In this document: piece after piece, positions 1 through 4,165 of the stretch | Position numbering within the stretch: the first letter of the stretch is position 1 | Layout of the letters: each line of letters starts with the position of its first letter | Assembly (NCBI GenBank): GCA_021823605.1 | Contig: JAKANV010000037.1 | Location: forward strand, 1 to 6,605 | Source: a bacterium | Lineage (GTDB): Bacteria; Patescibacteriota; CPR2; UBA1875; JAJYID01 | DNA length: 6,605 bases | Direction of reading: 5' to 3' | Translations under genes and position numbers: made by a program | Notes under the pieces: model-generated | Databases searched by the model: none | Told to the model about the DNA's origin: nothing | Seen by the model: the letters and a program-made list of their open reading frames with translations, nothing else

Positions 1-117
1 ATGCCCCCAACCAGTGGTATTGGTTTTGGAATTGACAGGCTATGTATGTTGCTTACTAATCAGCCCTCCATTCAGGATGTATTGTTATTTCCTCAGATGC
101 GCCCGGAGCGTGAATAA
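1..117 (+). CDS. lysS: Lysyl-tRNA synthetase (class II), C-terminal end, 5' truncated by the window
   Basis: The reading frame open from base 1 encodes 38 residues and ends with TAA at 115-117. It begins MPPTSGIGFGIDRL and continues to LLFPQMRP. This matches the motif 3 region of class II lysyl-tRNA synthetase, where GxGxGxDRL supplies the arginine that binds ATP, followed by the family's usual ending (S-I-x-D-V-L-L-F-P-x-M-R-P). The enzyme charges tRNA-Lys in the cytoplasm. The ATG at base 1 is the internal methionine of that motif, not the start; most of the roughly 500-residue protein lies upstream of the window. No clear terminator hairpin follows. The class II AspRS and AsnRS share motif 3, but the MPPT...LLTN context is typical of LysRS. 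Confidence 0.93.
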   Translation: MPPTSGIGFGIDRLCMLLTNQPSIQDVLLFPQMRPERE

Positions 118-158
118 GATTGAATTTTCTTCCGCTTTTATCATCGCTTTTTTTAAAT

Positions 159-854
159 CTAAATACTGTTATGCTTTAAACTGAAATCGTATAAACACAA
201 AACATTGGCATGAAATGGATAACCCGTGAACGACCAAAGATTGACCGCATAGCTTGTCCCTGGCTGATGAAGGTGGCTCCAGAGACTGTTTCGTGGTTTT
301 ATAAACCTGATTATGGAGTTGGCTATATTTTTGTTTGGCGTTCTTATGTTGAAACCAATACTGCTAAATCTTTTATTTAAAATGCCATCTTTTAAAGTTT
401 GATTGAACATCAAAGAATTTTTAGCCATGTAACTATCTTTGGTGTTTACTACTGTTCCATAAAAGAAATAGCTATAGTTATTTGACCACTGACTATTTTT
501 TGCTAGATTTTGAAAAATGTCATTTGAAATTCTACCTTGAGAAACAAATTCACTCGATAAAGTTGCTGCAAAGTCATTTAGGTTGCTACTCATAGTAAGT
601 TTGTTTAGCCCGTTTTTCTCTCTTTCTTGGTTTATAAGAATAAGTATATTTTCGCTACTCAGCTGTGAATATAGTTGATTATTTTTTAATTCAAAATTAG
701 GTTGCTCATTAGTTCGGGTATTATTAACTTTTTTGGCAGGCTGAAAATAAGTTGTATAACCAATAATAGAGGCAGCTATTAAAATTATAACAATAGCCGC
801 GAAAAGGGGAGTCTTAATCAATTTTTTTATTTTCTTTAGAAACTTTGAGATCAT
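159..854 (-). CDS. CAP/SCP-like membrane-anchored protein; C-terminal tail probably foreign
   Basis: This 231-aa protein starts at ATG 854-852, with AAGGG about six bases upstream. Residues 1-16 are lysine-rich and 17-36 form a hydrophobic segment (LFAAIVIILIAASI), an uncleaved signal-anchor or signal peptide. A low-complexity polar linker follows, to about residue 65. Residues 68-185 resemble a CAP (SCP/PR-1) domain: the opening ILILINQEREKNGLNKL matches the family's first helix, and NKRFSSIGFNI matches the later 'f..iGigv' strand. The usual cavity histidines are absent (AATLSSEF where HAxxM is expected), so any classical CAP activity is doubtful. From about residue 195 the frame reads antisense through the ChrB fragment, so the last 35 or so residues are probably not native. 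The gene is AT-rich. It would act outside the membrane; its function is unknown. Confidence 0.6.
   Translation of the reverse strand: MISKFLKKIKKLIKTPLFAAIVIILIAASIIGYTTYFQPAKKVNNTRTNEQPNFELKNNQLYSQLSSENILILINQEREKNGLNKLTMSSNLNDFAATLSSEFVSQGRISNDIFQNLAKNSQWSNNYSYFFYGTVVNTKDSYMAKNSLMFNQTLKDGILNKRFSSIGFNIRTPNKNIANSIIRFIKPRNSLWSHLHQPGTSYAVNLWSFTGYPFHANVLCLYDFSLKHNSI
210..269 (+). pseudogene. Start fragment of a ChrB-type chromate-resistance domain protein, truncated
   Basis: The frame from ATG 210 reads MKWITRERPKIDRIACPW and then LM. This is the characteristic N-terminus of the ChrB C-terminal-domain / chromate-resistance family, which normally continues RRFID or similar for another 100 or more residues. 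After about base 268 the similarity stops. The frame runs on to TAA at 378-380 (57 codons in all including the stop) through DNA that, read on the other strand, is the end of the CAP-like gene. No continuation was found in any + frame just beyond the break, nor elsewhere in the window. There is no Shine-Dalgarno site. Possible -10 boxes are TATGCT at 170-175 with an upstream TG, and TATAAA at 190-195. Family recognition is from memory of the signature; the truncation is seen directly. Confidence 0.72.
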
Positions 855-879
855 ATCATGCCCTTATAATAGTTTACAG

Positions 880-908
880 ATTATACTCTAATGTTAATTT
901 TTTGTCTA
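880..908 (-). promoter_or_regulatory. Sigma70-type promoter of the CAP-like gene
   Basis: On the minus strand TAGACA (908-903) is separated by exactly 17 bases from TATAAT (885-880). The -35 box matches five of six consensus positions and the -10 box matches all six. The expected transcript start, near 873, gives a leader of about 20 bases that contains the AAGGG site before ATG 854. Confidence 0.8.
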
Positions 909-921
909 TGTTAAAGAAATA

Positions 922-949
922 ATTCCTCAACCCCACCGCCTTAGATTTT
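922..949 (+). repeat. 28-base direct repeat, copy 1
   Basis: This block and 2827-2854 match at 26 of 28 positions, including 22 identical bases in a row (CAACCCCACCGCC then TTAGATTTT, 928-949). It lies two bases before the -10 box of the downstream gene. The copies are about 1.9 kb apart in the same orientation and enclose the 116-aa gene, the immunity-like gene and the 273-aa gene. Confidence 0.9.
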
Positions 950-957
950 TGTATACT
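922..957 (+). promoter_or_regulatory. Promoter of the 116-aa gene with a conserved upstream block
   Basis: A -10 box TATACT lies at 952-957, about 45 bases before ATG 1003. The position of a -35 box is occupied by the block ending CCACCGCCTTAGATTTT (922-949), which recurs before the gene at 2932. No TTGACA-like box sits at the usual distance, so the block may replace it, for example as an activator site. The back-to-back promoter of the CAP-like gene begins only 14 bases to the left. Confidence 0.55.
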
Positions 958-1002
958 TGTTTCGGCTTTTGATCTTCTCTACAATTAGGAAAAGGAGAAA
1001 AT

Positions 1003-1353
1003 ATGGAATTTCACGGAATTATAGTAAATCAAAGTCTTAAAAACGAGGATAAGATTAAGGAATGGGAAGTCATTGGCAAAAAAGGGGAGGGAGATGGCTG
1101 GATTTTGTATAAAATCAGGGTCGATGAGAACAAACTCCAGGATTTGATGAAAGAAGTCCAAGAAAGCATGATTGACGGTCCTTGGTATGCTCATTTTTAT
1201 AATGAAGACGGAAGTAAAGTTTTAGTTGTTTTTAAAAGCAAAATTGTTGATATAACTGACTTGGATGAAATTGACCGAATTGCACAAGAGTTAAAAATTC
1301 CCTTGGAACAAATGGACTTTGCCCCTCGAAATTTCCAAGAAGAAACTTACTAA
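1003..1353 (+). CDS. Conserved small hypothetical protein (EFHG...GPWYAHF type)
   Basis: This 116-aa soluble protein has no signal peptide or membrane segment. The start is fixed by AAGGAG at 992-997, five bases before ATG 1003. It opens MEFHGIIVNQSL, has a central GPWYAHFYNEDGS segment (residues 59-71), and ends with IPLEQMDFAPRNF. Proteins with the same three landmarks (an initial EFHG, a central WYA-F before a 'V.FK.K' strand, and a terminal IP..Q.DF.P) are, from memory, common uncharacterised proteins in CPR and some other bacterial genomes. I know no formal name or function. The charged alternating pattern suggests a compact alpha/beta fold. The gene has its own promoter and converges on the immunity-like gene, with only four bases between the two stop codons and no clear hairpin terminator. 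Confidence 0.85.
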   Translation: MEFHGIIVNQSLKNEDKIKEWEVIGKKGEGDGWILYKIRVDENKLQDLMKEVQESMIDGPWYAHFYNEDGSKVLVVFKSKIVDITDLDEIDRIAQELKIPLEQMDFAPRNFQEETY

Positions 1354-1357
1354 ATTC

Positions 1358-1810
1358 TCAACCCAAATCCTGATTTTTTAAATCCAGCAAGTGGTGGTAT
1401 TGCCATTCTCGTTCTTTAATAATGTCGCCTTTTGCTCTGTGGATTGCCTGAAGGCCGTAGATAGCGGCGCCGATGGCGTGAGTCTTCACATGTGCGGTTG
1501 CTACCGCCTGACCTGCGGCACGGGCGGCAGAGCGGGCGGGGCTGTCACCTGCGACTTCCCGAGCGGCAGCATGAGAGTCGAGGGAGGCTTTTCGGATGAC
1601 GCTCATACTGAACTCTCCTGTGTCTATCCATTTCTGAAGTGTCTCAAGTGCTTTTCTAGGCCGTTTATCGCGAGGATTTTCATCTTCAAAGTAAGGCAAA
1701 ACACGCTCGGCGCAGTCGATAGCCCAGCGGGCTAGAATCTTCTGGTCAGTTTGACTCACAATATCTAAAAAATATTCTTTCTGCTCAGCTAATGAAAATT
1801 TCCCACTCAT
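1358..1810 (-). CDS. Imm-5-like putative immunity protein
   Basis: This 150-aa protein starts at ATG 1810-1808. It contains RWAIDCAERVLPYFEDENPRD (residues 28-48), RPRKALETLQKWIDTGEF, a histidine- and alanine-rich helical core (KASLDSHAAAREV, then ARAAGQAVATAHVKTHAIGAA), and the ending KEREWQYHHLLDL. This series matches the family usually annotated 'putative immunity protein' with an Imm-5-like domain. Such proteins are thought to neutralise polymorphic toxins, but the role is inferred from genomic context in the family rather than shown here. No toxin gene is visible nearby. The alanine-rich core is strikingly G+C-rich (45 of 60 bases in 1501-1560), unlike the flanks, which may point to transfer or simply to the amino-acid bias. 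There is no Shine-Dalgarno site; a TATAAT at 1822-1817 implies a leaderless transcript. Confidence 0.82.
   Translation of the reverse strand: MSGKFSLAEQKEYFLDIVSQTDQKILARWAIDCAERVLPYFEDENPRDKRPRKALETLQKWIDTGEFSMSVIRKASLDSHAAAREVAGDSPARSAARAAGQAVATAHVKTHAIGAAIYGLQAIHRAKGDIIKEREWQYHHLLDLKNQDLG
1380..1402. repeat. Imperfect repeat, copy A (inside the 3' end of the immunity-like gene)
   Basis: Read on the plus strand this is AAATCCAGCAAGTGGTGG then TATTG. It aligns with 1838-1859 with one gap and one mismatch, giving 21 matching bases. On the minus strand it encodes QYHHLLDL at the C-terminus of the immunity-like protein. The two copies bracket the gene in the same orientation. Confidence 0.8.
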
Positions 1811-1816
1811 ATTTTA

Positions 1817-1822
1817 ATTATA
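1817..1822 (-). promoter_or_regulatory. -10 box placed for a leaderless transcript of the immunity-like gene
   Basis: TATAAT on the minus strand ends at 1817. The canonical start of transcription seven positions on is 1810, the A of the ATG itself. No purine-rich site precedes the start. A -35 box is weak: TTGCTG (1847-1842) is 19 bases away. Confidence 0.6.
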
Positions 1823-1837
1823 CATTAAATTTTGGCT

Positions 1838-1859
1838 AAATCAGCAAGTGCTGGTATTG
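1838..1859 (-). pseudogene. Repeat copy B: probable relic of a second immunity-gene 3' end
   Basis: On the minus strand this reads QYQHLLI and then a stop, closely matching QYHHLLDL at the end of the intact immunity-like protein. Only one base (the G of GAT) is missing, which shifts the frame. No further similarity is seen upstream of about 1862, where the promoter region of the 273-aa gene begins. It is best explained as the surviving tail of a tandem paralogue or duplicated gene end. The core CAGCA-AG-TGCTG is also a short palindrome, so a role as a site in its own right is not excluded. Confidence 0.45.
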
Positions 1860-1879
1860 TGTATACCTTCTTAAATCTA

Positions 1880-1908
1880 TTGAAAACTTTTTAAGAAAGT
1901 TGTATAAT
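1880..1908 (+). promoter_or_regulatory. Sigma70 promoter of the 273-aa gene
   Basis: TTGAAA at 1880-1885 and TATAAT at 1903-1908 are 17 bases apart, close to consensus. The predicted transcript start near 1915 leaves a leader of about 30 bases carrying the GGAGG site. Confidence 0.85.
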
Positions 1909-1945
1909 ATTCGTCACATTCAACTGCATACAACCGGAGGATGAG

Positions 1946-2767
1946 ATGAATATAAATGCAATCAGAATGAGCACTCTGATACTTGGCATTCCATTGCCGA
2001 GACAAGAGCTCAGGGGAGCGCTGAACCTTCTCTACGAAGGAGATAAGTCTCCGGCCAAACTCGAGGAGTTCATTGCGGGGATCGAAAAATCCCTGGATGA
2101 AACCGGACTCGGCTACGGCAAATACAAAGAAATGCCGGAGAAGGACAACATCTTCGTGATGAGGCTCGACGACGGAGATGTGGGGCTCAAGGTCGGGACC
2201 AGCTGTGACACGAACGAAGATCATGACGAGATGCGACTGGCACGCCTGCTCGGGGTTAAAAGGGGGATTTCCTTGATTCGCCTCGGGGTTGAGATTGATA
2301 TGGATCTCTACGAGTACCATATCGATATGGACGAGCTTCTTGACTGCCTTAGGCCTGTTGCGAGGATTGTGAAGACGGGAGAGGAGGTGGCCGAAGAGGT
2401 TCTCTATGACAAGAGCGAGAAATGTCGTCCTGACCCCGTCATCCTAAGCGTCTATGACCACTTTTTCCTGACCCTGGATTTTGACCTCTTCAGTGGGAGG
2501 ATAATTTCACATCTCCGCGAAGATTATGGCGAAGAAGCGGCATGGCGGCGAGAAGGTTCCACCCTGATATTACCACGGGAAATACCAGCTGATTCTGGAT
2601 CGGTTTTCCTCCTAAACCTTCGGGCACTTCAGGGGGCCGGCGACAACGTGGAAGATGTCAGGAAGTCTCTTTTCGCGGCATACGGAATGCCTCTCCGAGG
2701 CGAGAAGAGGGAGCAGATGATTTCTAAAGCAAATGAGATCTACCTGTCTCTGATGTCTCTCGTTTGA
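1946..2767 (+). CDS. Unrecognised 273-aa acidic soluble protein
   Basis: I do not recognise this family. The start is secure: GGAGG at 1936-1940 lies five bases before ATG 1946 and a consensus promoter precedes it. There is no signal peptide or membrane segment. The protein is rich in Glu and Asp, with patches such as MRLDDGDVGLKVGTS (about residues 72-86) and DMDLYEYHIDMDELLDCLRP (about 118-137). Its second half mixes predicted strands (FFLTLDFDLFSGRIISHL, about 173-190) with a final helix. Nothing like a catalytic signature stands out. The gene is a self-contained unit with its own promoter, strong Shine-Dalgarno site and double hairpin terminator, and is richer in G+C (31 of 60 bases in 2041-2100) and in GAG, CTC and AGG codons than uvrC. 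It could be a recently acquired cassette gene; the role is unknown. Confidence 0.8.
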   Translation: MNINAIRMSTLILGIPLPRQELRGALNLLYEGDKSPAKLEEFIAGIEKSLDETGLGYGKYKEMPEKDNIFVMRLDDGDVGLKVGTSCDTNEDHDEMRLARLLGVKRGISLIRLGVEIDMDLYEYHIDMDELLDCLRPVARIVKTGEEVAEEVLYDKSEKCRPDPVILSVYDHFFLTLDFDLFSGRIISHLREDYGEEAAWRREGSTLILPREIPADSGSVFLLNLRALQGAGDNVEDVRKSLFAAYGMPLRGEKREQMISKANEIYLSLMSLV

Positions 2768-2776
2768 GGAAAAAAT

Positions 2777-2802
2777 GGGGTTGGGCCAGCTGGCCCAACC
2801 CC
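2777..2802. repeat. 26-base perfect palindrome between terminator and gene end
   Basis: GGGGTTGGGCCAG is followed directly by its exact reverse complement, with no spacer, nine bases after the stop of the 273-aa gene. In RNA it would form a very stable G+C-rich hairpin. It has no T-run of its own. It is followed one base later by a second perfect palindrome that does have one. Confidence 0.9.
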
Positions 2803-2803
2803 T

Positions 2804-2826
2804 GACCGAAATTTCGGTCTTTTTTT
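2804..2826 (+). terminator. Intrinsic terminator of the 273-aa gene
   Basis: GACCGAAA and its exact complement TTTCGGTC (2804-2819) are followed by seven T's (2820-2826). Together with the palindrome at 2777-2802 this makes a tandem hairpin that should efficiently insulate the next unit. Confidence 0.9.
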
Positions 2827-2854
2827 ATTTCCCAACCCCACCGCCTTAGATTTT
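2827..2854 (+). repeat. 28-base direct repeat, copy 2
   Basis: This is the partner of 922-949 (26 of 28 identical, 22 in a row at 2833-2854). It begins right after the T-run of the terminator and ends four bases before the -10 box of the HAD-like gene. Confidence 0.9.
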
Positions 2855-2855
2855 G

Positions 2856-2864
2856 TGCTATAAT
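2856..2864 (+). promoter_or_regulatory. Extended -10 promoter of the HAD-like gene
   Basis: TGCTATAAT is a perfect -10 box with the TGn extension. No TTGACA-like -35 box is present; the repeat block at 2827-2854 occupies that position. Transcription should start near 2871, giving a 60-base leader. Confidence 0.75.
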
Positions 2865-2883
2865 ATATAGGCATTGTACATTG

Positions 2884-2931
2884 AGAGGGCTTTTTGAGCC
2901 TCTTTTTATTTCACCAAGGGAGGTGAAAAAG
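2884..2931 (+). promoter_or_regulatory. Structured 5' leader: terminator-like hairpin plus hairpin over the ribosome site
   Basis: Two inverted repeats lie between the promoter and ATG 2932. The first (AGAGGGCT...AGCCTCT, 2884-2903, one bulged G) runs into five T's (2903-2907) and resembles an intrinsic terminator. The second is a perfect 7-base pair, TTTCACC (2910-2916) with GGTGAAA (2923-2929). It encloses AAGGGA and buries part of the strong Shine-Dalgarno sequence GGGAGGTGA. This arrangement would suit attenuation or translational control, but no known riboswitch class is recognised. Confidence 0.5.
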
Positions 2932-3426
2932 ATGGAAAGGCTTGGGGTAGATCTTGGGGGAGTGATTATCCCCAGAATTTTCGACGGTCAGCCGCTTTCT
3001 TTCTTCCGGGAGAATAGGACAGGCTTTCTGAGCATTCGCCCGATCGAGTTTTCGATAGAGGCGCTCGGACTACTAAACATGGGTAGGTTTCCGGGTGCAG
3101 TGTTTCTGATTATCGCGGCCTCTGAGGGCGTTGAGAAGAAGAGCCGGGAATGGTTAGATCACTGGAATTTCCAGAGGAGGACAGGGATACCGGAAAGTCG
3201 TATATATTTCTGTCGGAAGGGCTCAATGAAAGCGGAGATAGCCAGAGAGATAGGGATAAGCCGGATGGTGGATGACAAGATTGATAATCTTGCTCCAATG
3301 AATTTCCTAGAGCATCGCTATCTGTTCAATCCTCGGGAGGAAGAAACCCGTTTTATTGAGGATTTTCTGACTTCGGTTACGGTCAGTTATACTTGGCCGC
3401 AGCTCTTCTGGCAAATCCTGCGTTAA
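2932..3426 (+). CDS. HAD-superfamily-like protein (DxG variant)
   Basis: This 164-aa protein begins MERLGVDLGGVIIPR. Motif I of HAD enzymes is recognisable as D7-L-G9-G, with the catalytic nucleophile Asp kept and the second Asp replaced by Gly, as in the 'FDLGGV' branch of HAD phosphatases. IIAASEG (about 60-66) sits where motif II is expected. K100 in KGSMKAEIAREIGI fits motif III, and VDDKIDNL (113-120) fits motif IV, whose acidic pair binds magnesium. The domain is small, with almost no cap. Activity, if any, could be phosphatase-like; the substrate is unknown. The ATG at 2932 is chosen because GGGAGGTG lies six bases upstream; an in-frame TTG at 2881 would place the promoter leader inside the protein. 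It is followed by its own terminator. Confidence 0.72.
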   Translation: MERLGVDLGGVIIPRIFDGQPLSFFRENRTGFLSIRPIEFSIEALGLLNMGRFPGAVFLIIAASEGVEKKSREWLDHWNFQRRTGIPESRIYFCRKGSMKAEIAREIGISRMVDDKIDNLAPMNFLEHRYLFNPREEETRFIEDFLTSVTVSYTWPQLFWQILR

Positions 3427-3435
3427 ACGAGTTTT

Positions 3436-3463
3436 CCAGTTCTCTCTAAAAACTGGTTTTTTT
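3436..3463 (+). terminator. Intrinsic terminator after the HAD-like gene
   Basis: CCAGTT (3436-3441) pairs with AACTGG (3451-3456) across a nine-base loop and is followed by seven T's (3457-3463). It ends the HAD-like unit and separates it from the methyltransferase. Confidence 0.85.
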
Positions 3464-3494
3464 ATTGAATGAGCAAAAGCAACAGACCATTTTG

Positions 3495-3503
3495 TGGTAT
3501 TAT
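3495..3503 (+). promoter_or_regulatory. Extended -10 box giving a leaderless methyltransferase transcript
   Basis: TGGTATTAT fits TGnTATAAT at eight of nine positions. Counting from its last base as -7, +1 falls on base 3510, the A of the ATG. No -35 box is seen at 16-18 bases. GGAG at 3505-3508 is only one base from the ATG, too close to act as a Shine-Dalgarno site. Confidence 0.6.
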
Positions 3504-3509
3504 TGGAGC

Positions 3510-4133
3510 ATGGAAAAAGTATTAGAAAAGATAATCAAAGAATCTATTAGCTATAGTGATAGTAAGGGTGATCAAAAAGACTTCTATACTATGGCTGAAT
3601 ATGCAGCTAAGACGCCAAAGTTAGAGGAGCAGCCTACTTTCCTGGAAATAGGCACTCGTGGAGGCGGGTCTGCGCTTGCCCTGCTTAAGATTATAAAAAC
3701 GCTGGGCCTAGACACTACCCTTGTGACCGTGGATCCATATGGAGATAAGCCGTATGACGGTAAACCATGGAAATATGGAGATAAGCTCTACACTCAAATG
3801 AAGAAAGTTCTGGCTCCATATGGTAACCATATTCACTACCAAATGACTTCTGAAGACTTTATAAACATTATTGATACGGTTCACTATTGGTTCAAGGGGA
3901 AGGAAAGAATGTTTAGCGAGTTTAGTTTCATTCTTCTTGATGGGAGCCATTTGCCGAAAACTGTGATATTTGAATATAAAAGACTGTTGCCCAAGCTTAT
4001 AAAAGGGGGATATATAGTAATAGATAATACAAATTTCTATGGTAAAGAAGTGCAAAAACACTTTCAGGGTAGCACTGATAAAACAGTAGAAGTTATAAAT
4101 ACAAAAGACCAAACGATTATTAGAAAGCTGTGA
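3510..4133 (+). CDS. Class I SAM-dependent methyltransferase (Methyltransf_24-like)
   Basis: This 207-aa soluble protein has FLEIGTRGGG (44-53), the glycine-rich SAM-binding loop of Rossmann-fold methyltransferases. VTVDPYGD (72-79) has the acidic residue at the end of strand 2. FILLDGSH (140-147) and GGYIVIDN (166-173) match strands 4 and 5 of the class I fold in the branch that carries a DGxH signature. Substrate cannot be told; relatives often sit in sugar or surface-polymer loci, but no such genes are here. A 14-base in-frame repeat encodes YGDK twice (3737-3750 and 3773-3786). The start at ATG 3510 is preferred over TTG 3465 because the latter overlaps the terminator T-run and the -10 box lies inside the would-be coding region. 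uvrC follows after 32 bases. Confidence 0.85.
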   Translation: MEKVLEKIIKESISYSDSKGDQKDFYTMAEYAAKTPKLEEQPTFLEIGTRGGGSALALLKIIKTLGLDTTLVTVDPYGDKPYDGKPWKYGDKLYTQMKKVLAPYGNHIHYQMTSEDFINIIDTVHYWFKGKERMFSEFSFILLDGSHLPKTVIFEYKRLLPKLIKGGYIVIDNTNFYGKEVQKHFQGSTDKTVEVINTKDQTIIRKL

Positions 4134-4165
4134 TATTAAACGTTTTGAATAAATAATTTGTTCTA

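Noticed and set aside
210..380. Plus-strand ORF of 56 aa starting with the ChrB signature
   Set aside because: Only the first 20 or so codons resemble ChrB. The rest is antisense to the CAP-like gene, so it is recorded as a truncated fragment rather than an intact gene.
1362..1380. Weak inverted repeat AAATC-CT-GATTT plus T-run between the convergent genes
   Set aside because: The loop would be only two bases and the stem A+T-rich and within the coding end of the immunity-like gene; not convincing as a terminator.
1391..1735. 114-aa plus-strand ORF over the immunity-like gene
   Set aside because: It is the antisense of a G+C-rich, alanine-rich gene, where stop codons are rare by composition. 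It has no family resemblance, promoter or ribosome site.
1877..2320. 147-aa minus-strand ORF inside the 273-aa gene
   Set aside because: The plus-strand gene has a consensus promoter, a Shine-Dalgarno site and a terminator; the minus frame has none and no recognisable motifs.
2881..2931. N-terminal extension of the HAD-like protein from TTG 2881
   Set aside because: It would translate two hairpins of the leader and the Shine-Dalgarno sequence; ATG 2932 has a strong ribosome site, and DLGG motif I is then at the expected N-terminal position.
3737..3786. 14-base direct repeat inside the methyltransferase
   Set aside because: It is in frame and encodes YGDK twice within a normal domain; likely a small internal duplication without separate function.
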